Part shown: piece after piece, positions 1 through 6,232 of the stretch
Layout: every line of letters starts with the position of its first letter
Position numbering within the stretch: the first letter of the stretch is position 1
Assembly (NCBI GenBank): GCA_036517855.1
Contig: DATDSR010000011.1
Coordinates: forward strand, 1-20,872
Length of the DNA stretch: 20,872 bases
From: DATDSR01 sp036517855
GTDB lineage: Bacteria; Patescibacteriota; Minisyncoccia; Phycocordibacterales; DATDSR01
Direction: 5' to 3'
Program-made: the position numbers and the translations under genes
The notes under the pieces: generated by a model
Database searches by the model: none
The model's input: the letters and a program-made list of their open reading frames with translations, nothing else
Told to the model about the DNA's origin: nothing

Positions 1-1
1 C

Positions 2-1051
2 ATAAGAGCCCTCCTCTCCAAGTTCCCCTCCCTCTCGGAGACCTTCATCAAACTCGGGGTGACCTCCTCCACCGATCTTGCCCGCCTCTCCAGCGCCAAG
101 CTCTCATTTCCAACTCTCGCCAATCTCTCCAGCGTACCCACCAACGTTATCTTTGCTCGTTCGGGCGAGAAACTTCTCGACTTTAACTCTACCCTCTCTA
201 TCTCAAACAAGGGTGATGTGGAGCAGTCCATCACCACCATCTCCGGCTTCCCCCTTAACCTCTCCGTCAAACCCGACGCCCCCGTTAAGTCCATCACCGG
301 CTACCTTGTGCTCAAGGAGAGTCGCTTTGGCAGGGCAGGCTCACCACAGGCAGGCGAGAATCGATTCTCCCTGCCCCTCTCCTCCCAACTATCTTCCCTC
401 ATTACCGCCTATACCGATCTCACTCAAGAGGCTCCCTCTCCACCAGTCTTGCCATACACCGACACCTTCGCCTTCACTGATCCTGACGGTGACGGCCTAT
501 ACACTGCCGGTATCAGTGCTCCCGGCACAGCCTCCACATACCAGATCGTGACTGTGCTTGATTATCAAAACAATGAGAAGAAGGAATTGCGCCTGACCCT
601 GGTGGTTGATCCCGAGGGCTACATATACCAGAAGCAAGGAGAGAACGAGGTGCGTATCACTGGAGCCACTGTCACTATATATATGAAGGATGACCCCTCG
701 ACTTCCCTCGACCCTGCTCGGGATAAACCGCTCGGGGCAGGGAGCTGGCGGATATGGAATGCGAGCGACTTCAGCCAAACTAACCCCCAGACCACCGACA
801 AGAGCGGGGAGTACTCCTTCCTTGTTCCACCTGGGACCTACCGCCTTGGGGTCACTCACCCCGATTACCCGAGCTACGACAGCGGAGCCTTTGTGGTCAC
901 AGAGAGTGAGGGGGTGCATATGAATGTGGAGCTTAAAGCGTCAAGATCGTGGTGGGATTACGCGGCGGACAACAGGGTATTGTTAGGGGCGATAATTTTG
1001 TTAATAATATTATTGGGTTTTCACATCTTTAGAGAGCGGAGAGTGTATTAA
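2..1051 (+). CDS. Membrane-anchored protein with carboxypeptidase-regulatory-like domain, 5' partial
   Basis: The reading frame is open from the left edge of the window, so the true start lies outside; the GTG at 59 is only an internal codon. The visible ~349 residues are rich in Ser/Thr/Pro and look extracytoplasmic. An Ig-like beta region includes an acidic loop DPDGDGLY. It is followed by a carboxypeptidase-regulatory-like (CarboxypepD_reg/SdrD-B type) domain whose landmarks are QTNPQTTDKSGEYSFLVPPG and GTYRLGVTHPDYPSY. The C-terminus has a Trp-rich stretch, one hydrophobic segment (LLGAIILLIILLGFHIF) and a basic tail RERRVY, as in a C-terminal membrane anchor with the bulk outside the cell. 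Such proteins are common surface components of CPR bacteria; the exact role is unknown. A low-complexity patch (DDPSTSLDPARDKPLGAG, nt ~687-742) interrupts the domain and its DNA contains a CCCTGC/GCAGGG inverted repeat, perhaps a small insertion. Confidence 0.75.
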   Translation: MRALLSKFPSLSETFIKLGVTSSTDLARLSSAKLSFPTLANLSSVPTNVIFARSGEKLLDFNSTLSISNKGDVEQSITTISGFPLNLSVKPDAPVKSITGYLVLKESRFGRAGSPQAGENRFSLPLSSQLSSLITAYTDLTQEAPSPPVLPYTDTFAFTDPDGDGLYTAGISAPGTASTYQIVTVLDYQNNEKKELRLTLVVDPEGYIYQKQGENEVRITGATVTIYMKDDPSTSLDPARDKPLGAGSWRIWNASDFSQTNPQTTDKSGEYSFLVPPGTYRLGVTHPDYPSYDSGAFVVTESEGVHMNVELKASRSWWDYAADNRVLLGAIILLIILLGFHIFRERRVY

Positions 1052-1062
1052 TTTAACGGTTT

Positions 1063-1090
1063 TTGCAAGTACGTACTTTTGTGGTATGAT
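1063..1090 (+). promoter_or_regulatory. Promoter of rnpB
   Basis: A -35-like TTGCAA (1063-1068), a 16-nt spacer and a -10 TATGAT (1085-1090) are followed 6 nt later by the predicted 5' end of RNase P RNA at 1096. The agreement between the -10 and the independently predicted RNA end supports the call. Confidence 0.6.
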
Positions 1091-1095
1091 TGTTG

Positions 1096-1529
1096 TGGCG
1101 TGCTGGGTGGCCGCACTGCGTAGCCTTGTGCGAAGCAGTGAGGAAAGTCCGGACACATTCCAATTTTGCCTGCCGTAGGCAGCTGCAAAAATGAGAATCC
1201 CGCGGAGCTTTAGCGAAGTGGGACAGGCCCTTCTTCGCCAAGGCTACGAAAGGGCGCCTCATTCTTGCAACCACCTTCGGTGGGCAAGATTGGGCGGGTA
1301 GCAGGTAACGCCTGCCGTCCCGCAAAGGGCGGGATAGAGATGCGAACAGAGACGAGCTCGATTTGGCCCAGTGCTTGCACCGAGCGAAGTCGAGGTGAAA
1401 CGGCAAAATTCTTACCTGTGTGCAAGTATCGGGTCCGCCTCTGGCGGAAGCATACGCTCGATCCGCCTGGTGACAGGCGAGACAGACAGATGGCCATACA
1501 AATACAGAATCCGGCTTATAGGCACGCCA
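1096..1529 (+). ncRNA. rnpB: RNase P RNA (bacterial type A-like)
   Basis: This is the catalytic RNA of RNase P, which matures tRNA 5' ends. Conserved elements appear in the right order: GAGGAAAGTCCGGACAC (first conserved region, ~1139-1155), GCAGGTAACGCCTGC, ACAGAGACGAGCTCG, GGTGAAACGGC, and the 3' signature ACAGAATCCGGCTTATAGG near 1505-1522. The ends are fixed by a perfect 8-bp P1 helix, TGGCGTGC (1096-1103) with GCACGCCA (1522-1529). At about 434 nt it is longer than the 377-nt E. coli RNA. About 120 nt of extra nested hairpins lie between the first conserved region and the GGGCGGGTAGCAGG segment, including TTTTGCCTGCC (1164-1174) pairing with GGCAG-CT-GCAAAA (1178-1190). ORFs called over this region on either strand are artefacts. 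Confidence 0.95.
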
Positions 1530-1540
1530 AAGTTAATCAG

Positions 1541-1568
1541 AAATCCCTGCTTTACCGCGGGGATTTTT
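1541..1568 (+). terminator. Rho-independent terminator of rnpB
   Basis: AAATCCC (1541-1547) pairs with GGGATTT (1560-1566) and a T-run lies at 1564-1568. It sits 11 nt after the RNase P RNA 3' end. A second hairpin, ACCCCGC (1574-1580) with GCGGGGT (1589-1595), follows and touches the stop codon of the convergent MerR-like gene, so it may act as a barrier for that strand. It lacks a good T-run. Confidence 0.55.
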
Positions 1569-1594
1569 GATTTACCCCGCGTATGTTTGCGGGG

Positions 1595-1801
1595 TTAAGG
1601 TTCAAGTTTGAGTACTCGCTTAGGGCGCCGCAGACCGTTTGCCACGGCAAACTTTTCAAGTTCGGAGATTTTATACATACGGTAGCCGTTCTTGTCTCTT
1701 GTCGCTTTTAGCTTCCCTCCTTGGTCCCAGTTACGCAAAGTTTCAACTGAGACTCGCAAAATCTCCGAAGCAGAGCGAATAGTCACGAAGCCACGGTTCA
1801 T
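1595..1801 (-). CDS. Small MerR/excisionase-like helix-turn-helix DNA-binding protein
   Basis: This 68-residue protein is almost only a winged-helix DNA-binding domain. Residues ~6-50 fit the MerR-type/HTH_17 pattern: SASEILRVSVETLRNWDQGG is the helix-turn-helix, and KLKATRDKNGYRMYKISEL is the wing and the start of the next helix. A basic tail (RRPKRVLK) follows. There is no effector or dimerisation coiled coil as in classical MerR, so it is closer to the stand-alone HTH_17 proteins used as excisionases or local repressors. It is divergent from the O-antigen-ligase-like gene: the two ATGs are only 16 bp apart, so its product could control its own promoter and the neighbour's. The targets are inferred, not shown. 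No Shine-Dalgarno is visible; TATGAA lies 8 nt before its ATG. Confidence 0.8.
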   Translation of the reverse strand: MNRGFVTIRSASEILRVSVETLRNWDQGGKLKATRDKNGYRMYKISELEKFAVANGLRRPKRVLKLEP

Positions 1802-1817
1802 ATATACTATTCATATC

Positions 1818-4067
1818 ATGGAAGGGGAGAGTCAATCAAGTATTTCGGCGATTAGCTGGGCTGACAAGCTCGTATTCGCTCTCCTTGCGCTTTCCGTGGT
1901 AGCGTTGCCTCTTGTAATCTTCTCCGCCAATAGCACCTTGGCCACGGCCGAAAAGCGCTCACTGTTCTTAATCCTAACGCTAGGCACCGTTATTGTGTGG
2001 CTCCTGGCCCGTTTTAAGGGGCAAAAATTTGATTTGCCACGATCTTCGATTTTGGGTGCCTCATTTTTGGTTTGGCTTGTGACACTCTTTAGCACAATCT
2101 TTTCACCAGCCCGTACCGTATCTTTGTGGGGCACGCCGCTTGATATTATTACTCTGTCGAGCGTTACCGTCGGTGTCGCCTTGCTCTACTTATCCTCCAG
2201 CTATTTCAAGCCTCTGTCGCGAGTGGCATTGTTCTACACCCTCTTGTTTGCTGTTTCTGTACCAATCTTCGTAGCTCAAGTTTTCCATTTCGGGCTTTTA
2301 GGTAGTTGGAGTGACGTAGGCATCTTCTTTGCTCTCATCTGTATTCTGTCGGTGATACTTTCAGAATACTCACGCCAAATTCCATTTCTTCGTCTCCTTG
2401 GCATAACAGGGCTCGTCCTCTCTCTGATTGCCATCACCTTTGTGAACGTTTGGTTGATAAGTTTGCTATTACTCATTTCTGTTTTTGTTGTTTGCATACT
2501 TAAGCTCACCACAATTACTGGCACACTAAAGCAAAAGTTTCCTCTGCTTGCGGTCGTGGCCATGGTCGTGCTTGCCATAGGTTTGATTGGCGGCAGGTCT
2601 GGGGGGTTTCTCTTGCCAATAATCAACAGAGTGGCGCCTGCTCCGCTGTCGGTTCGTCCAAGCCTTGCAACTACGGCTGGGGTGGGGTGGGCCACCTTTT
2701 CTCAAGATCCAATCTTGGGTGCTGGTCCGAACCTCTTTGCAAGAGAGTGGGTAAAATACAAACCGCTAGAGGTGAACCAAACAGAGTTCTGGGGTATGGA
2801 TTTTACAACGGGCTCAGGCTTTATCCCAACAATAATCGTGGAGACCGGTCTTTTGGGTCTAGCGACTTGGGCGCTGTTTCTCGTTGCCCTATGCATAACT
2901 GGTTTTGGTGTCATTAAGCGGGCAAAAAGCCAAAACTTGCTTACCACATACGCTCTTGCTTCTTTATTTGGCACTTGCCTCTTGTGGGTTATGCAAATCT
3001 TTTTTGTGACCGGTTACGCCCTTCTCGCTCTTACTTTTACAATTACAGGAGTACTAGTGGCGTGCCGTCTCTATTTACAAGAGGTCCCAGAACGCGTTTA
3101 TACCACCGAGGGCAGGCCACGTCTGCGAAGTTTAATCTCATCTATTCTGATTTTGTTGGTACTCTTGGTCGGATGGGTCGGGTATGCCACAGCGGCACAG
3201 CACCTGGCGTTTAAAACATTTACGTCAGCCCTCTTGGCGGGAGGCAATGGCGATATTGACGGGGCTGTGGTCAAAATAGAACGTGCCATCTCTCTTGATG
3301 GCCTGGATGCATACTATAGAACCTTAGCTGAGCTTAACCTGTCGGCCTTGGCGCGAAGTAATGTGGCCAATCAAAATGACCCCACCACTCTAGAGCAGAA
3401 CTTTATTATTTTTTATAACAAAGCCATGGCCGCGGCAAATAAGGCCATCTCGCTTGACCCGACCAATTATCTCAATCACCTGTCACTCGCCACGGTGTAC
3501 GCCGATGTGGTCAGTCTCAAAGTTGACGGCGCCTACGAACAAGCCAAGCTCTCTTACGAAAAGGCCGCAAGCCTTAACCCCACCAGCCCGCTCATACCAC
3601 TCTCCATGGCTCGGCTCGAGGTTGCACACCTGACGCCTAAAGAGGCAGTGCCGTATCTAAACGCGGCTATCGCTCTTAAGCCCAATTACGCCCCGGCCTT
3701 TCTCTTTGCCTCGCAGATATCTGTTGCAAGTGGCGACCTCGACACGGCTATCAAAACAAGTGACTGGGCCACGCAAGCGGCGCCAAGCGATTTCAGCGCT
3801 TTCTTTCAATTGGGATATTTACGTTATCAGAATGAAGAATACAAACTGGCCATCGAGGCTCTCTCCCGCTCTTTGGCGCTCAACCCCAGTTACGCCAATG
3901 CCAAGTACTTCTTGGGTCTCGCATACTACCAAACGGGGAAAGTTGCTTTGGCCATAGGAGAGTTTGAAGAGTTGCTTGCCCCCAACCCAAGTAATGAGGC
4001 AGTGACGGACATACTTACCAATTTGCGAGCCGGTCGTGGCCCTTTTGAACGTGTTTCTACGCCTTAA
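1818..4067 (+). CDS. O-antigen ligase-like (Wzy_C) polytopic membrane protein with C-terminal TPR repeats
   Basis: The protein has 749 residues from the ATG at 1818. A TTG at 1692 would lengthen it, but through the divergent MerR-like gene, so it is rejected. About a dozen hydrophobic segments span residues ~17-480. The loop GAGPNLFAREWVKYKP followed by a hydrophobic helix after TGSGFIPTIIVETGLLG is typical of the O-antigen ligase/polymerase (Wzy_C) superfamily. Residues ~490-735 form TPR-type helical repeats with the consensus A...Y..A..LNP, e.g. AIEALSRSLALNPSYANAKY. Family members join or polymerise undecaprenyl-linked glycans on the outer face of the membrane. In a CPR cell without known LPS the acceptor is unknown and could be an S-layer or other surface glycan. 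The gene overlaps murJ by 32 nt, so both are probably translated from one mRNA. A TATACT box lies 9 nt before the ATG. Confidence 0.8.
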   Translation: MEGESQSSISAISWADKLVFALLALSVVALPLVIFSANSTLATAEKRSLFLILTLGTVIVWLLARFKGQKFDLPRSSILGASFLVWLVTLFSTIFSPARTVSLWGTPLDIITLSSVTVGVALLYLSSSYFKPLSRVALFYTLLFAVSVPIFVAQVFHFGLLGSWSDVGIFFALICILSVILSEYSRQIPFLRLLGITGLVLSLIAITFVNVWLISLLLLISVFVVCILKLTTITGTLKQKFPLLAVVAMVVLAIGLIGGRSGGFLLPIINRVAPAPLSVRPSLATTAGVGWATFSQDPILGAGPNLFAREWVKYKPLEVNQTEFWGMDFTTGSGFIPTIIVETGLLGLATWALFLVALCITGFGVIKRAKSQNLLTTYALASLFGTCLLWVMQIFFVTGYALLALTFTITGVLVACRLYLQEVPERVYTTEGRPRLRSLISSILILLVLLVGWVGYATAAQHLAFKTFTSALLAGGNGDIDGAVVKIERAISLDGLDAYYRTLAELNLSALARSNVANQNDPTTLEQNFIIFYNKAMAAANKAISLDPTNYLNHLSLATVYADVVSLKVDGAYEQAKLSYEKAASLNPTSPLIPLSMARLEVAHLTPKEAVPYLNAAIALKPNYAPAFLFASQISVASGDLDTAIKTSDWATQAAPSDFSAFFQLGYLRYQNEEYKLAIEALSRSLALNPSYANAKYFLGLAYYQTGKVALAIGEFEELLAPNPSNEAVTDILTNLRAGRGPFERVSTP

Positions 4068-5736
4068 AGATTTGCTCTCTTCGCGATTCGATAGCTTGCA
4101 CCAGGCGGCTCTTGTGCTTGCCTTCTCCTCTGTGGCCTCTCAACTCCTGGCCCTTATCCGCGATCGTATCTTTGCCTCAATATTCGGCACTGGTCGCACG
4201 CTCGACATCTATTACGCGGCCTTTCGTATACCTGACTTTCTCTTTGTCACTATCGCATCACTTGTGTCAATGACTGTGCTTATCCCATACTTCTCTCGAG
4301 AGTATGCTAAAGACAAAGAGGGCGCACGGGCTTTCCTGGATTCAGTTTTCACAGTCTTCGTGTCCCTTCTTTCAGTTGTTGCGCTTGTGACTTTCTTTCT
4401 CATACCATATCTAGCCAGGTTTGTTGCTCCGGGTTTCGATGAGGTAGCTCGCGCTCAATTTATAACCATTTCGCGCATCCTCCTGCTCTCACCGCTCCTC
4501 TTGGGCATATCGGGCCACATCGCGAGTATCACCCAGTCATTCAAAAAGTTTGTCTCCTATGCCCTCTCGCCCGTGTTATACAACGTGGGTATAATATTGG
4601 GGGCGCTCTTTCTTTACCCAACTTTCGGTTTACCCGGCCTTGCCCTTGGGGTGATAGCGGGTGCACTTTTTCATTTACTCGTACAAGTTCCGGCGGTAAG
4701 GGCTACGGGTTATGCCCCACGCTTTTTACGCCGACCCGATCTTGCCCGGGTGCGCGAGGTTTTTCTTGCCTCTGTGCCGCGCACTATAACCTTGGGCACC
4801 ACAGCTTTGGCTGGCTTAGTGCTTACTTCTATCGCCTCACTGCTTTCAATAGGTTCGATTAGTGCTTACACCTTCGCCTTCAACCTCCAGTCTGTGCCGC
4901 TTTCAATTATTGGCGTGTCTTACTCAATGGCCGCCTTCCCAACTCTCTCGGCTCTTTTCTCGTCTGGGGCGCGCGATAAATTCGTGAGCCAGATGGTGCT
5001 CGCCGCTCGGCAGATTATCTTTTGGTCTCTGCCCGTCACGGCCCTCTTCGTTGTTCTTCGTGCTCAAGTGGTGCGCACCATCTTGGGCTCGGGCAACTTC
5101 GACTGGACCGCTACTCGCTTGGTGGCCGCCGCCCTGGCCCTTTTTGCGATATCTCTCGTTGCTCAATGTTTGGTCTTGCTCTTTGTGCGCGGCTATTACG
5201 CCAGCGGCTCCACCAAGACACCCCTCTACGCCAACGTGCTCTCTTTCGTACTCATCGTTCTCTTGGCCCCTCTCCTATTATATGTGTATCGCAACTTGCC
5301 CGAATTTAAGTATTTCATCAATTCACTACTGCGTGTAGATGATGTCCCTGGCACTGAAGTGCTAATGCTCCCCCTTGCCTACACCATAGGCTTGTTTGTG
5401 AATCTCGCCCTGCATTGGTGGGATTTCGCCCGGAAGTACGACGGCTTTATGGGCCTCTTCAGCCGCACCGTTCGCCACAGTCTATATACCGCTGTTCTTT
5501 CGGGCTTCTTGGCCTACCAAGGCCTCAACCTCTTCGACAATGTCTTTAACATCAACACCGGCCCTGGAGTCTTCCTCCAGGGTCTCTGCGCTGGCCTCGT
5601 AGGCATAGCCGGCGGAGTGGCCCTCTTGCTCGTCTTGAAGAATGAAGAATTTTTGAATATACTAGCGGCGCTGCGCTCCAAATTCTGGCAAGCCAAAGTC
5701 CTATTGCCTGCCCCAGAGGAGCCGAGCCAGATCTAA
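4036..5736 (+). CDS. murJ: Lipid II flippase MurJ (MviN family)
   Basis: This 566-residue polytopic protein belongs to the MOP exporter superfamily. The N-terminal region SQLLALIRDRIFASIFGTGR, then DIYYAAFRIPDFLF and the Ser/Thr-rich helix after it, is the MurJ/MviN signature. About 14 hydrophobic segments run to residue ~540. MurJ moves lipid II (undecaprenyl-PP-MurNAc-pentapeptide-GlcNAc) across the cytoplasmic membrane for peptidoglycan synthesis. The start used is GTG at 4036, inside the 3' end of the preceding gene; a second in-frame GTG at 4051 is equally possible because neither has a convincing Shine-Dalgarno. The overlap with the O-antigen-ligase-like gene points to a cell-envelope operon in which both proteins handle undecaprenyl-linked substrates. 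There is no clear terminator before the next gene. Confidence 0.9.
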   Translation: MALLNVFLRLKDLLSSRFDSLHQAALVLAFSSVASQLLALIRDRIFASIFGTGRTLDIYYAAFRIPDFLFVTIASLVSMTVLIPYFSREYAKDKEGARAFLDSVFTVFVSLLSVVALVTFFLIPYLARFVAPGFDEVARAQFITISRILLLSPLLLGISGHIASITQSFKKFVSYALSPVLYNVGIILGALFLYPTFGLPGLALGVIAGALFHLLVQVPAVRATGYAPRFLRRPDLARVREVFLASVPRTITLGTTALAGLVLTSIASLLSIGSISAYTFAFNLQSVPLSIIGVSYSMAAFPTLSALFSSGARDKFVSQMVLAARQIIFWSLPVTALFVVLRAQVVRTILGSGNFDWTATRLVAAALALFAISLVAQCLVLLFVRGYYASGSTKTPLYANVLSFVLIVLLAPLLLYVYRNLPEFKYFINSLLRVDDVPGTEVLMLPLAYTIGLFVNLALHWWDFARKYDGFMGLFSRTVRHSLYTAVLSGFLAYQGLNLFDNVFNINTGPGVFLQGLCAGLVGIAGGVALLLVLKNEEFLNILAALRSKFWQAKVLLPAPEEPSQI

Positions 5737-5781
5737 TTTGACTTAAACACAATAGAGAGTAATGTTTACCCCAGAAGGGAC

Positions 5782-5793
5782 AAAGGGGGTGAT
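5782..5793 (+). promoter_or_regulatory. Very strong Shine-Dalgarno for the GTG-start gene at 5797
   Basis: AAAGGGGGTGAT is close to the ideal anti-16S complement AAGGAGGTGAT and lies just upstream of the GTG at 5797. It is the best ribosome-binding site in the window and supports the GTG start. A weak promoter candidate (TTGACT at 5738-5743, 16 nt, TAATGT at 5760-5765) precedes it. Confidence 0.6.
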
Positions 5794-5796
5794 ACT

Positions 5797-6165
5797 GTGT
5801 CCCCAAAGCCAGCAAACATTCTGCTCGTGGTAGGCGTCTGGGGTGACGTTACCCACGAGGACGCCCGCCGATCAGCGGATATTCTTGCCGAGGTCCTCCA
5901 GAGTCGGAAGGCCAACGTCGAGATCGTTGACCGTGGTGACGGCGAAGACGCTGTGCTCAATAGGCTTCGCGCAAAGCCCCGTGTCGACAGCGTCGTCTTC
6001 TGCTCTCGCGGTCTTGCCGATATGGCCCGCCGGGTCAGACTCTATCGGGAATTCAGGGACACCTCCGTTTTCGTGCACACAGCTCTCGTACCCGATGAGG
6101 AGGTCGTTTTCGTGAGTAAGGCGTTGGATCCTGATACCTGCGCCGACATCTTCATCAACGGCTAA
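5797..6165 (+). CDS. Orphan small alpha/beta protein, receiver-like fold suspected
   Basis: I do not recognise this 122-residue protein. The predicted pattern alternates strands and helices: ANILLVVGVW strand, a helix around ARRSADILAEVLQSR, NVEIVDRG strand, AVLNRLRA helix, VDSVVFCS strand, LADMARRVRLYREF helix, DTSVFVHTAL strand, EEVVFVSKAL strand, and a short C-terminal helix. This order resembles a receiver (CheY-like) or other Rossmann-like fold. The usual phospho-acceptor Asp at the end of the third strand is absent (VVFCS instead), so a phosphorelay role is not supported. It appears to be a single-gene unit with its own possible promoter, an excellent Shine-Dalgarno and a GC-rich terminator hairpin. 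Its GC-rich third codon positions are compatible with high expression. Confidence 0.7.
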   Translation: MSPKPANILLVVGVWGDVTHEDARRSADILAEVLQSRKANVEIVDRGDGEDAVLNRLRAKPRVDSVVFCSRGLADMARRVRLYREFRDTSVFVHTALVPDEEVVFVSKALDPDTCADIFING

Positions 6166-6180
6166 GCCAGTTCAGCGCCC

Positions 6181-6214
6181 GGCGGGAGTCTTCCCGCCTG
6201 GCCGCTTCGATTTT
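6181..6214 (+). terminator. Terminator hairpin after the orphan 122-aa gene
   Basis: GGCGGGA (6181-6187) and TCCCGCC (6192-6198) form a perfect 7-bp stem with a GTCT loop, 15 nt after the stop codon. The following T-run (TTTT at 6211-6214) is distant, so termination strength is uncertain. Confidence 0.5.
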
Positions 6215-6215
6215 A

Positions 6216-6224
6216 TGGTAGGAT
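6216..6224 (+). promoter_or_regulatory. Extended -10 promoter of lepA
   Basis: TGG-TAGGAT is an extended -10 (TGn followed by a TATAAT-like box). The ATG at 6233 lies 8 nt after it, which would give a 5' UTR of only a few nucleotides. AAGGGG directly before the ATG could also act as a Shine-Dalgarno if transcription starts further upstream. Confidence 0.45.
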
Positions 6225-6232
6225 AAGGGGCA

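Noticed and set aside
1053..1570. Several 75-117 codon ORFs on both strands
   Set aside because: They lie entirely or mostly over the RNase P RNA, which is supported by its conserved regions and the P1 helix.
1692..1817. TTG start extending the O-antigen-ligase-like protein to 791 aa
   Set aside because: It would run antisense through the MerR-like gene; the ATG at 1818 precedes a typical N-terminus and first TM helix.
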